Assembly: GCF_014529535.1 (NCBI RefSeq)
Contig: NW_023503374.1
Location: 6,510,001-6,574,000, forward strand
DNA length: 64,000 nucleotides
Direction of reading: 5' to 3'
Origin: Bradysia coprophila
Taxonomy: Eukaryota; Arthropoda; Insecta; Diptera; Sciaridae
Position 1 is the first letter of the stretch. Each line of letters opens with the position of its first letter. The translations under genes and the position numbers were made by a program. The notes under the pieces are model-generated. The model worked only from the letters and a program-made list of their open reading frames with translations, had not been told where the DNA came from and searched no databases. Positions 11,846-26,400 of this stretch are shown piece by piece.

Positions 11846-14474
11846 AGCAGATTTCACGCCATGACATAAAATATTTATAAAATTTGATGACAAAGTTTGT
11901 CAGACAAACCAATGAAAAATGTATGGAATGACACTAAAAAACAATCAAACAGACAACTTTAAAACTCCAACGAGTGTGATGTTTGCGGCCAGACCGAAGC
12001 GAGGGCCGTAATTCGCAGGAGTCTTGCTATTTTATTCATGATTAAAGTTTTGTGAATGTAGTAAGTACCGGGGGGCTTCCTTTTTGTACATAAGGATAAG
12101 GGAAGAACGTCTACCGTACTATTTTATATTGTACGAAAGTGAAAGAGTCCTCTAATCGTTCCACATTCGCATCATTTACTTTTAATTAGCTTTATCAATA
12201 AGACTATGAACTGAATAATAGACAACTTACACGAGTAGGAAGTGAGCCGTAATTCACACGAGTCCTTGTCTATTTATGATTTATTGTTGATTAAAAATCT
12301 GGCCACAAATTTACAAGAAAATAGAGAACAGAAAAAGTACTTTTCCAAAGAATTTGTACTCAAGCGGAGAATTTTATATCAGTTATTTGTGATGTTTCGG
12401 AAGTTTGACAACGGAAAATAAAATGAAATTGATTAAAAATATATTGAAAAAATTGTCAGTCAAGGGACCTGACCCGCCCAAAAGGTGGGGCCTAGTTAAT
12501 TTATATGTGAAATACAACTTTTGGTTGAATGTGGTAGGTATGTGGTAGGCAGCAAAACAGAATACATTGGATGCTGCTACTTGATCGATGGAAGTAATAG
12601 TTTCAGAGTTTTTGAAAGTATTTTTAATTTGTTGATTTCAAATCTTGTACTTCAATTTTTTTAACATGAATTTACTGTATAAAGGACATATTGTCATTAT
12701 TGTCAATTATCATTATTTTTGTCGTCGTTATCACTTTTTTCGCCTTTGGCATGGATATGCAAACTCTACACTTGTCGAACAGACAGCCACCGAAGCTTGT
12801 TGCGCAAAAAAACACCTGAGAGATGCTTTTATCATAAATTGTTAAGGCCAAGTAAAGCTGTTTACAATTTTTGCGATAAGACACCTTCACCTGGCCTTAA
12901 GTCATGTAAAGCGTTACTTTCGCAGTATCCAATGTAACCTACTAATTCATCGATTACGATATCGATCAGCTATAACTCTAAAGACTGTGTTTCTATTTAA
13001 GCTCATATGTAGCTAAAAATGTTGGAACCCGAAAACTCGGTAAATCTATTAGCTCCGATTAAAGTTAAACTAACAAGGGTGTTGGAATTTAACGTTTTAG
13101 TTGCATTTAAATGTAAAGTAAAGTTTCGTATTGTAGTAATTATTGTTAATGAAAGTACAAACCAGGTATGGTCTGTGGTCTGTCCATACAAACCGAATCG
13201 CTATTTCCTCCTCTCCTTACAATTTTTGACATTAGACCATACCTATAGAATTTCATTGATTATTGCTGCAACGATCGCCCAAATTGTCTTTAAAGATACA
13301 TATGCAGCTATGGAAACTTCCATCAGTTCAATTCATTGCACTTACTTGCAGACATCACTATTAATGTGTATACCTCTACTCTATATACGTATGTGTATTT
13401 GGAGGGAATCTGGATTTCATATTAACGTATACTTACTTATCAATTAAATATAGATTAAGTTTCGATTGTTTATTTGACGGAATTGATTTTAATTGTTACG
13501 CATTTTTTTGATATATTATCTTCTATTGCGTTATCCATTCTTTCGAGCATATGCATCATGTAAATAATTGTCTATTATCGCGCTACTAGTCTATTCGTAT
13601 TATATATGTGTATCGGTGTAATATTGTGTTATACATACGTACGATAAAGATTATAATTGATAATCAGAAATTTTTATTAAATATCTTTTTGTAATGTAGG
13701 TTAAACACTTACAAACACTTACAAACTGCATAATGAACAGAAAGTACCATATCAATGTTATCAGGTACAAATAAATAATATTTGAAATTTCTTTTCCTAC
13801 TTAATTAATTCTTTAAATACCTAAAATTACTCTGACTTACACTCACTGGATATATCCATGTAAAAAAGACAAAAAATTCTTTTCAAATTAATGAGTCTGT
13901 TATGTTTTGTTTACCTTTAAATTTACAATTATTTGAAGAGCAGACCTAGACATTAAACATTAAAAATGATGGATGTCTCACTATACCTTTGTTTCAGTTT
14001 GTGTTATTAGTGTGAAATCATTTATTTATCGAACGAATAGAGTGTAGACGACATTATTATCGTTTGATATGTCGTTCATCGGTGTTATATTAACTCAATC
14101 CAGCAACGATTACAATGTGTAAACGAAACTCTTGTAACGCACAGGTGCAAGTATAAAACGGAAAGTCTCGGCTGTGGCCACTCTCATTCGGTGTTTCTAC
14201 GTTGACCGCGTAACATTTTAAAAAGACAACAAAAAAAAATCTCGTTTGTGTTCGTTGTATTTGAATTATTATCACTTTTTTGATTGTAAAGTGAGGAATT
14301 CCAATTCACATTTACAAAGGGATTGTATGATCGGCGCTGTTGCATTTGTAGATTCTGTTAAGGACTCAACACTTGTGTCAAAACAAAAATTGTTTGCGTT
14401 AATGATAATAGGACTGGAAGTGTGACGTTTTGATTAGATCAAGATTCGTTTTTGTGGATACAGTCTGAGTAAAA
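11846..14474. other. Intergenic, dispersed repeat fragments; 5' flank of the SLC17 gene
   Basis: No gene recognised. Short dispersed repeats include about 11965-12030 (CGAGTGTGATGTTTGCGGCC, also inverted near 49650-49700), about 12450-12500 (GACCCGCCCAAAAGGTGGGG, also inverted near 48345) and about 12620-12760, which resembles the 5' flank of the receptor pseudogene at 17.25-17.33 kb. The 142-codon open frame at 13019-13447 has no recognisable domain. The transporter transcript probably starts in the last few hundred bases. Confidence 0.45.
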
Positions 14475-17400
14475 ATGTTAACAGGATGGAGGAAGACAGT
14501 TTCAAGGTGTAAGTAGTAAATGCTAGCAATTAAATTATTATCTACATTTTATTACTTAGTGTAGCGCAGTAAACACACATGCAATCATTTGCTTGAAATA
14601 ATTTATTACCAAAAGTTGTTTGGCGTATAAATAGAGTGTCTTATTAATACCCAGAACGGCGCTACGTTACATTCAAAAGCTAAAGAAAAATTCAATTTTT
14701 TCGAAACTCATTTTTTACTGTGGATTTTAATATGAAAGGTTCGACCTCAGAAATACCTTCTCGCTTTTTTTATTAATTTAATTAGATAAAATCTGTTCCC
14801 GAGCTTGAAATTTTCTCACTTTTATTTACAATAATTTTGTTTACAACAATAAATTCATTTCATTTAGCGAATTCATTGCTTCATGAACGAACACCACATC
14901 AAATCCAATAATTCAAATTAGCATTTTTCGAATCAGGAAATTTTACATTAATTGCTCATCGGCATACATGATAAATAGTTTATTGTTTTTATACCCCTGG
15001 TTCCGAATCGTGTATTGCATTTAATTAACTTCCAAAACAAACCTTATTATGCTAATCGTATGAATGTTTTAAATTCGAAGAAAGTAAAAATATTTTCAAG
15101 TTGTTACTATACTTATACGGTGTGTTCGGTTGATGGGTCATATCTGAAATTATGTGAACAGTGAACATTCAGCGTAAGTGTTCAACATTTCATATTTTTA
15201 ATGAGTATAAGTTGTCGATCACCAATGACTAAAAAGGCATAGCATACCGATAGAGAACAGTATGTAAGTCAGTAAATTGATCGAATGTTTGTAAAATATC
15301 ACTAAAACAATGACCTCGTAACAAGAAATAAAATGTCTGATTGACAACTCCTTTCAAATAGTTTGCTTGAAAGGGCAAGTACTTAGTATGTCTCTCTCTT
15401 CCTTGTATTCGTATTATGAACGTGAACACGTGCGTGCAAATAATCTCTCTTTGTAACTATATAGAGTGTTAAGGGATAGGACCCAACCAACAGGTTTTTT
15501 GAGTGGTCTTCGTTCTCCTTCAGCATTCTGTCGGTACAGAGAGAGATAGAGAGCAAGCATTTGTTTTAGTGCATAGCAGAGGTACTTAAACACATCTTTG
15601 ATTTGATTTGTTTTGAAACAATATAAGACTCGGCCTATTATTTTAAGCGACTTGAATCTAAAAGTAATTCGGTAGGTTTTCTGCAAGAGCTGGTTTTACC
15701 ACGACAGAGTAAAGTTAACCAGGCAGTAGCGCTACTTTGACTAAAAGGACCTGAATAATCTAGTAACCCTACATTTTTTGGGAATACAATTTTTCAACTT
15801 ATGTCAGTGTTCATTTGAGTTCATTTTCATACAGTGTATTAAGGTCCCTTATTTGACGTTTCGAAAATGAACCGCTCCTTCCTGATTTATTTTACTCTGC
15901 CGTGGTGATCACATTATAAACGTTTCTTTCATGTCTCACAACACTAGCAATTTTATTCTTAATTCTTCCAATAGATATTAAGTTTATTCAGTGTCTGAAT
16001 TCTTTACAGAATTGGCCTGAAGAATACCACAGATCTCGTCGCAACGTCTTTTTAAAATAATCCTAATTACATTAAGTTAATGTCATTAACTGATACGTAC
16101 TTTGAAATAATTTCAATGACAAACTAAGCGATACTTGATGCCCATCCATAAATAGTTATCATTGGAATTGAAAACGTTTCGCCTCGTGTTTCTGCTTTAT
16201 TGCTCAGGCGGTCACTTTCGATCATTTCACCATCATTAATGGCACTTTCTTTTCTCCACCATTATGTAAAACAGTCCAGCACTTTGTAGCCGGAAAATTA
16301 TTTCGCTTTTTCATATTCAAATTTTTCTGAGTTCTAAATGCAATCGTCGCATCTTCCGAATACGCATACGATAGAGTTGTTTATATATCAAAAACTGAGT
16401 TAAGAAATCCATTTCCAATGAACGAATTTTCTTGTTCCAGTCTTTATGCTCAGTCAGATCGTTCAGCATATCAATCAATAATTTTTTCATATTATCGTTT
16501 TCTGTAGCGATGGAACGTTGTGACTCAAAAATGTCTAGAATTGAATTGATCTGAGGCTGAAGAAACGGATGTTTGAGATTACTTAGCCATTGTAGCAAAT
16601 CAATAGATTGAGAACATCGGCTCCGCTTTGAAAAAATAAAATTTTCTTTGGCTTGATGAATCGGATGCCGCTCAAAAGTAGAATTGCAATTAGGACGGTA
16701 ATTCACGCCGTAAGTATGCCAAAAATTTGAATTTTAAGTGAACGATTCGATGAAAAAGTGAACCGAAAAATACATTTCAACGCTTCCTTGTATGAAAATG
16801 ACGTTACGTTAGAAAGACCTCCGCACTTTCCATTTTGAATTTCGACCGCACTTACGGCGTGAATTAACGAATAACCAAAGGTATTGTTAATAAATAGACT
16901 GAATAATCAGGATACGGCTGAGCTTCCGGTACCACAATTATTACATGACTAATGAGAACGGGATACACCTCGGATGGTCCTTGTAAATGGGTGATTGTTG
17001 GCGTTAGGTCGGCTGCACTGTTACGAAACAAGTCAGTAGAGTTTCTTGGAATCACAATGTATGTCGCATTCATCATGTCGAATACAGTGGTTGAAATTCC
17101 ATTGAAATGACGATCCCAATTGAAGTTTATGTCGATGAAAATTTGGATCGAGAGTAGTGAAAAGTTTCTTACACTGCCGGTTACATTAATCACATTAATC
17201 ACATCCAGTACATCAAATGATAACGACGACAAAAACAATGACAAGCTCTGCGTAATATGGTACTTTATACAGTAAAATGCATGTTAAAAAAATTGAAGTA
17301 CAAGATTTGAAATCAACAGATTAAAAATACTTTGATCGATGGAAGTAATAGACGCGAAAATAATGTTGGTCATATGCTTGCCGTCTGTAACAGGTTGAGG

Positions 17401-20400
17401 GATTAATAAATCAAATCCCTATATAGGGATCAAAATTGATGAAACAATGTTGTACACAGGGTGACAATCAGTTGTGATTAGTGTTAGGTCGGCAGAGTAA
17501 AATCAGGCAGGAGCGGTTCATTTTTGAAACGTCAAATAAGGAACCCAATACACTGTAAGAAAATGAACACTGACAAAAGTTAAGACTAGCAGATAATTCA
17601 AGTCCTACTCAAATCAAGCACTCCTGCCTGGTTTATTTTACTTTGCCGTGATGTTAGTTATTCATATATTCAATTCACTAACCTCTGCGCCTAATTGGCT
17701 CTTTATTAAATTCTGTTCTTTTGGCTGTTCTTGGGGTGTATTGGTACAAAGTTACTTGTATTTGTATTGTATATTTTAAATCACTCAAACATAACATGCC
17801 TCTTTCTGAGTATCATTGGTAGCACAATGGGCCCAAACGGTGGCCCCCGTGCGTGTTTTACTTAGTAAAACAGCTGCATTTAATAAAAATAAAAAAAATC
17901 ATTGGTAATGTTCTAAAGTTCAAGTTCACTTAAGTTTTCCAATTCGACTAGTTGCGGTGTGTTTGGTGGTGGCAGCAACGTTGAAAAATAATTCTTAGAC
18001 TAGAATATCATCATCATCATCGTCATCATAACGAATAAGTCATAAATATTGTGGGAAAAAAATTTGTATGAATAGAATTATTGAACTGATTAGCATGATA
18101 CTCAATGGACGTCACTTATTAATTCAATGTTGAGGCTGCGTATACGTATACGTTGTGCTGTTGCATATAATTAACTATCATCAAATCAAAGATCATAAAA
18201 GTTCTTTTGAAAATCGGATCTAAATATACATGCACCAAGCACCTGCGTATCTTGTTTTTTTTTGTTTCACATGACTGAGATTCCAATCGAATTTATAAGC
18301 TTCAATTTTTTATGATTAATATAATGTCTGTTGTTCGTGCTTTTCATCTCTTTATAATGTAAGCGATGTCATTTCGAGTGATCGGTTGAAACGTGCAGCT
18401 TTTGTTATATTTATTTATAAAAAAGACTTGTGGCCATTAAATTTCGCTTTATACTTTACACGTAAAAAATTCATTAACAAAAGTCTATTAAGGTTATATT
18501 CGACAAGGAGGTAGATTCGATTGAAAATTTAAATTGTTTTTTTTTCGTCTTTAAATTATTTTAAGCTCAATTCGTAATGCAATTACAACGCTGCGGGAAA
18601 TGTGTAAAATAGAACCTATTGAAGAACCAACTTAGTCTTAAAAACGAAGTTGTTTAGAAGAAGGATAACAAAAGCAAGGTTCTAAGACAACAGGTTGAGA
18701 CGCCTATGCGTTGATCATGGAAGCGTTTATCATGTCAGCAAAAGTTTCTGGTGGCTCTTTAATCGACTTTGACACGAATGTTTTGTGTATTAAAATTGTA
18801 GTAACCTGTCACAGACAACAATCATCAGTAGTTTTCTATCGAGTCAAGACATTAATTTGAATCTGTTACTTCATTTTTTTAAACATACCTCTAAACAGAT
18901 TCATCAATGTACAATAAGCGTTACTTTATCATTGCTAAAGAAATGTAACTTTCCTGCAACTCCCTAAATGTCGAAGCGAGACGTAATAAAAGGCGCCCGT
19001 GCAATTTACAGAGGCATTTTATGCATGTTCTTATCAAATTGGTTTATATATCTATTTCAACGAAACAAATTTACTTCTTTTTCAAATATATCGGTTTCGT
19101 ATTATACCTTTTTTACTTCAAATTACTTAATTATATGTCAATACTTATAGTGATATTCTTTTGTCAGTCTATTTGTTCGGAATTTACTTATTATGTATGT
19201 GTTTGTGTTTACGCAAGCATTTTTTGTCGTCATACTTTTTATTTCTTTTTTCCTTTTTATTTATTATTTTTCTTTAATTTATGATTGATTTATACACACA
19301 ATAGAAATCTTGCGCAAATGCATTAGTGGAGATGTTTTGAGTTAGTCAAGCACTTATAGAAGTAGGTCAAAGAGGGGGAGGGGTCTGAAGATCTTGGAAA
19401 ACAGTTAACCTTATTTAACGTTTTCTTATGTTTCTTTTAAATTTTTGAATATTTTTTTTGCAAATTAACTTTTAACTAACACGCTCCCACATTTTTAGAC
19501 CCCCCCTCTCCTTGTCCTTTAATTTATGGTCGATCCCTAAAAAGACTGATTACTTACACCCCTGTTTATCATTTTCAATTCTCAATTTATAAGTCGACTT
19601 AAGAGCTTTAAAAACATATGCGCAATCTATCTAATGGCAAACTTACGTATTTATAATCAATAATGCTGTCGATAACCTTGAACGATTTTTGAATGACTTA
19701 AAAAATTGTTTGAGAAAGACCAGCTTCTTTCTTCACTTATTAAATGATTATCATGTTGTATTTGCATGACATTTATATACCAGACTTAATGACTTGGGGA
19801 AGGAAATACATAAATTGCGTCATTGCAAATTCCTTTTCGAATTGAATTACTTTTAGAGGTTGTTGAAGGTAATGAACAGTTTTCGGTACGTACTCCAATT
19901 TTTGCCGGCGAGTAGCTTAACAATAAAAAATAACAATTGTTTTGATCAGTTGTTGACTGAGTGGAATAAAGGGTATTACTAATTACATAAAATTGACAAG
20001 GGTAATAGAGTCATCGCCTTTATTATATGATATGTTGTCTCTAATTTGTAATTATACTCGAAGTCACTTGTTTCATTTTATTCATAAACGATTGTTCCGC
20101 GAACGTTCCATTAAAATACAGTCAAGACGTCTTCTCGCACAAGCTTATTCTCGCACATAATGTTTAACAATGTTTTTATTGTATAACGAATGTTTGAAAT
20201 TAGCTGCTTCGAGTATGCATATGAATATATTCAGATTCGCACGTAATATTTTTCCGTATTTTCCCACATAAACTCTTATTAAAACTTACATTGAATGGTT
20301 TTTCTTGATTCATCTAACCAGCGTATTTTCTTGTCTTTGTGACAGTATCTGAGCTGGATTTCCCCTTAGTACTATCATACCAAGGACACACTAGAAAGAA

Positions 20401-23400
20401 TTTAGATTCAGTCAAACGAAGTACCTATTTATGATGCTAGGGAAAAAGTTTTTGTTAAGGAACTAAATGTAAGATTGTAAGATCGCTCATACAAGCGGGA
20501 TCAGTTTGGCAACACATCGTGTTTATTAACCATCTTTTTCAAACTTTTAGTGCCCAATCCGAATGAGCAAAGGTACCATCAGAAACATCTTAACCATTGC
20601 ATATTCGTGACGAAAACTAGCATTCGTATGTAGTTCATAGCAAGATCTGCTCAAGAGTGGGGTTTGAATGTTCCAATTAATTTGAGTGCGTTAACGAGCT
20701 TCTCTGATGCAATATAGTGCGATAACGAAAAGTCATAATACACTAGTGCAATAAAGCAATAAATAACGGTTACACCCAAGAAATTATTCAATTTTTTTTT
20801 TTCATAAAAACGATTTTTTTAAATGTGATGAGAGATATAAGATTATTTCTTCATTTTCATGGTTTATCATTAATTGACAACAATGAAAATAAATAACGTT
20901 TAATTACCTACTTACACTTTATTTATTGGTGGCTGTATAGTTTGAGTTTCTTATCAATAGATTCAACGTCAGCAACAAAATCATCATCTCTCAATCGGTT
21001 TTTTAGTGACAACAGAAAAAACACTTCCATTATTGTCACGTGGAATTGTTATATTATATTTAATAAATCAAGCAATAATTTTTTAACATATAGGTCCTAT
21101 TAAAATGGACAATTTGATTTTTTGCTGTCACGCTTTACAGCATTCAACTCTATTTTATTGAGTTAGTCGTCGAGATAAATGGTGTTTATTACATTTTCAT
21201 CACTAATTTTCATGGAATTATGAGAATAGTTTTATAATACGCCACATAATTGCACAGAATTTCCTTGTTTTGACTCTTTTGACTGGTGGGTGGCTTGCAG
21301 CTTGAGCTGACGCCAAGTGTTACAATCTCTCTAGTAAACATTTCGAAACTCTAAAATGAGACCAGAAAATGCCCTATTACCGCCTGGTCCGAAACCTTCT
21401 TGTTCGCAATTTTCTAACCACAAGCATGATAAAGTCGTTTACATAACGAGGGATTGGGATAAGAGTTGAAAAGACCAGTTTTCGTGTGAATTTTGTTAGT
21501 TCATCTTGTTCATGACATTGGATGAAAAGAAGAAGAAAAAGATTTTCGACCCGTAAGCATGTTAAATATTGTAATCAGGTCAAACCTGACCAGAAACCTG
21601 GCTGGTTAACTTAAAAATTTGTATACCTGAAACCTGACCTGACAGATTTAAATGAAACCAGTTTCACACCAGGTAAGATAACTGACCTGAAATTCCTAAA
21701 AACTAAACTTCTTTGACGGCCTATTTTTTCAGAGCGGTTGACCTTCGTCGACACAAGACTTTTCCAAAACTCTCTCCTAATTCAGTTAATCCCTACGACC
21801 GAAAAGTGTGTAATTACATCTTTATTACGGCAATTAATCAAAAAATCTCATAACTGTGCGACAGTAATGTACATATATTGCCTAATGAAATCATTGCTAC
21901 CAATTTATCAATTTATATCAGAATGATTGGCTGTAATACTACATTGAAAACGGGTAATTTTAATTGAATGGAGCTTTACAGCTGGAACAAAAGTAATCGT
22001 TTCTAAATATTTATTAATCACGAATTATCTCTTATAAAAGATTAGAAAAGTGAGAGTACATTATGCGATAAATCATGATAAGATACATGTATATAAAAAC
22101 CTGAGCAACATTGATTGGAAAAAGGTTTGAATTGGATTTGGATGATATGTGTGTTACCTTCTAGCGTTAATGTTGATTAGATACGATGTTTTACACATCT
22201 TTGGAACTAGATTAATATATTTAATATAATATGAAACTCCATTATTACCGTGATTTAAAATGTTGTTTTTTATGAGTACAGATTTTGAGAACTTAGATGC
22301 CATTCACAAATTACTAGGGAGAGAGAGTTCGGGAAAAGCGTTACATTTTCGATATTTTCCCATTGTTTTTGAGTAATTTGTGTCTCTTCAATTAACAAAA
22401 ATGTTGTTAATGGTATTGTACTCGTCAATCAGAAGGATTTAGCCGTATTGAGAATTTCTATGAATGTACATTACTTTTGTAACTAAACTGCTCGATGGCG
22501 CTATAATTTCTTGTACGAAAAAAAGACGACATTATTATAATTAAGACATGAATTAACTTCAGCTGGCTCACTCATACAAACAAAAGTGATCATTCCAGTT
22601 TGGCGAAACACGTGGTAGTGGTAAAATCGTTAAAAGTCAGAGTGGACCAACTGAATCAAACTCATGTCTAAATTTCACTGACATCCTCTGTATGTTGTCC
22701 AATTTTAAGCAAAATTGAAATAAATATGGAAGCATAATGTTCAAGGATAATATTTGCTCATTTGTTTGTAGCTGTACAAATGATGTAGAAGTACAATAAG
22801 CATTTCATATCAAGTGTGTATAAATGGGAAATATTGCGCATGTGAGATATTATTTACGTAGAAAAATGTTTGATCAGAAGAGCCTGTACGATAGTTATTT
22901 ATAGACGTGTAATTGTCAATAATCAAGTAATCAAACAAATTTTGCACTTCCATTTTCGTCATAGAAACAACCTAATGCTGAACCATAGAGGTGTGTAACT
23001 CTATGAGTCGATCTTGGAGTTGAACCTTAAATGAAGTTAAGGTTAAAAGTGCTCTCTCTTTACTTCAGCGATTTTGAAGAAATTTAATTATCAAAAAAAC
23101 GCACTGTAAATATGTATTTTCAAGTAATCGACATCATCAGGCTCTGGTAGAGAGGTCATTTTTAACTTCGTACTATTCTACTTGAATCACTTAAGTTGTA
23201 TCCAAACGTTTTGCTCAATTTGCTTCTTTTTGGATGCGAAAAGAATCAGCAATCATTTGTCTTAAATATCAAAGAGTATTGGTAGCTATTCTTTTGCATT
23301 GTTTTTTGAGTGTGACAAGAACCGTCTCCGAATTTGTTACCCAAAATCGGGCCAAATCATGTATGCTAATTTTAATAGCTTCAAAACAGACAACAAGATC

Positions 23401-26400
23401 TTCGTGTTTTAACTTGAATTTTTAAGTTCTATGTCTAACAAGATATTAGTTATGTTCAATATGGTCATATTTAAAAAGTGCACAAGCACTAGTTTCTATT
23501 TTATGTTTGTATTTACTGCATTTTACCGTACGATTTTTCTGTTTCAGTTTTTATTGTACCCCAAAGAGTCGTGCTATCGATGTGAGTTCATTTGAAATAC
23601 CAATCTGTTGTTTTCATGCTAAAATTTTATTCTTTTCAATTAAAAGTATGGGATTTCTGGCTCTAGTCAATGCATACACAATGCGCATCACATTGTCCGT
23701 TGCCATAACAGAAATGGTAGTAAGAGTTAATAATACCGAACACGAAGACAACACATGTCCCGATTTTGGTGATGAAGGAAGTGGTTCAGGTGTAAGAATA
23801 TCAGCTGCCCGATGTATGAGCCAAATTTAATTGATTGAATTTACATTTCATGTAGTCAACTCATTCCGGTACATACGAATGGAATCAAGAGCTCCAAGGT
23901 GTAATTCTTAGCTCATTTTATTGGGGATATGCAATTACACATCTACCGGGTGGTCTATTAGGTAAATACATTTTTTTTAAATAATTTTAGTTTTAAAATC
24001 AAAGGCGTTACAACGGTTGCGATTAACAGAATAAAACGATTAAATTTAGCTGAGAAATTTGGTGGCAAATATACCCTTGGACTGGGCATTTTATCAACAG
24101 CAATCTTCACACTCCTAACTCCAATTTGTGTTGAATGGGGTATGTAAATAAACTAAGAAAAAAATCCTCAACAGCAGTTTTTGATGATTTTTTTTTTGTT
24201 CTGGTATAGGCGGCTCAACATCGCTGATTGTCCTGCGAGTATTGATGGGATTGGGAGAAGGTAATAATATGAGGGACTTTCCATATTGATATCTCTAAAA
24301 ATCGAATCAATTTAGGAACCACATTTCCCGCATTAAGTTCACTATTAGCTGCGTGGATACCATTGAAAGAACGGAGTAAGCTCGGCTCGTTAGTTTTCGG
24401 CGGAGGACAAGTAAGTTCATTCATCATTATGTAATTTTTGTGTACATTTATCATCGGCCTTCGCATGATTATGAATCTAACATTTTGTTTTATATTCATT
24501 TTCCAAAGATTACCGAAATTTACTGGAAAATAGATTCGGTGATTTTCGGTAAACTTCGGTAACATTCGGTAAATTTAAATCAATTCTGTAATAGTACATT
24601 ACTATACCAGTAAAGTAATTTGATATCTCGTATACAGATGAGTAAAAGTATCCGAGGGCTTCTCAAATTATTTCACGTGTAAAGTATGGCGTTTTACTTT
24701 ACGAGCGAGGGAAAGGGTCTTCACTAGTGAGAGAAAGGCCACATTACCTCACTAGTAATGTCAATGAGCTTTCCATTGTTCGGAGAGTTTATTTAATAAT
24801 ACCTCTCTTTTAGGTTGGCACAATCTTAGGAACTTTGATATCAGGGTGAGTAATTTGAATTTATAATAAAGCTAAGCTCACAACACGAAGCTTAATTAAA
24901 AAACAACAGAAAAAATGACATTCACTCCACCTAGTTTTATAAACAATTAACAAATTTATTGATGGATTTGACACAGATTGTTGCTGCAAAATTTCCCTGG
25001 ATGGTCCTCAGTGTTTTACTTTTTCGGAGGCTTGGCACTCTTATGGGTCGTTATATTTGTAATGAACCTTAACGTTTAATTGATTATCTGATGTAATTAA
25101 CGAACATTTAAATACATTTAAGATGTTTATATGCTACAGCGATCCGGAATCTCATCCCTTCATTACCGATAAAGAGAAAGACTTTTTGAAAAAGGAACTA
25201 GGCCAATTGGAACGAGATAAGACCCTTCCACCGACACCATGGAAAGCAATCTTAACATCGGTTCCGATGATGGCTCTTGTGTGCGCTCAGGTAAGAATCA
25301 CAATTAGTAGAACTATAACTTTTGTTAGACAGAAAATCGGTAAAATTTAAACAGATTGGACACGATTGGGGCTTCTATGTTATGGTGACAGACTTGCCAA
25401 AATACATGGCTGATGTTTTGCGATTTTCCATTTCCGAAAATGGACTGTATTCGTCACTTCCTTATCTCCTTATGTGGATCGTTTCCATATCGACAGGGTT
25501 CCTAAGCGACTTTTTGATCGTTAGAAATTACCTGAGTATCACAAATGCCAGGAAAGTCTTCACTGCTGTTGGTAAATATCGCAGAAAGGAATTTGAAAAG
25601 GCACCAAAATTTTTACTTTAATTGTTTTAATGTTTCACAGCCGCAATCGGACCAGCGATCTTTATCATTGCAGCATCATATGCGGAGTGTAATCGAATGG
25701 TTGTCGTCGTCATGTTTGTAAGAAATACATTTTTTCTTCTTTTCTACTGACTCAAGATTCTTGCTGCGGGGAAACTGATAAAGCGGACAGTGCTCGTTTG
25801 TTAAAGTAGTAACATTTATAGGATTTTGTATGTAGGCCAGTGAATTTCCTTTAAATGGTCAACTCATACAAACAAAACTACTTGTACGAGTAGACCAGCT
25901 GACAAACAGCTGAAGAAAATTCATGTTTAAATTTCACTGACGTGCCTTGTAGAGAAATATTTTGACACTCTTCTCGTAAATGAGTACATGAACAGTTGAG
26001 GTGATGCAAATCCGCAAAACCTCTAGCGCTACCCTACTTTCAGGTGAATTTGAGTGAGCAGCCATCTTCGATAGATTGTTTATTACATGGATGGCACCTA
26101 ATGTACAATTGTTTTTATAAAGTTTATCTGGATACGTTTATCTCATAATAATAGAATTTTTATAATTATTGTCTTAAGAAAGACGCACAGGGATTTAGAG
26201 GGCCTATGGCTTGTATGTGTGAGACAATGTGTCCATTCATTTTTATCTTATCAATCACAAATAATCTATTTTTTTTCTTTTGATAACCTCGACATGTTTT
26301 GCACATTTATCACTGCCGATACACCCACCCAATTCAAAACTAATAACGTAGTACTTCTGATCAAGAATCTTCAATGAATCATTCAATTCAACTAAATTTT

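Noticed and set aside
13019-13447. 142-codon plus-strand open frame
   Set aside because: Long for chance, but no domain, no splice partner and composition like the AT-rich surroundings. Not supported as a gene.
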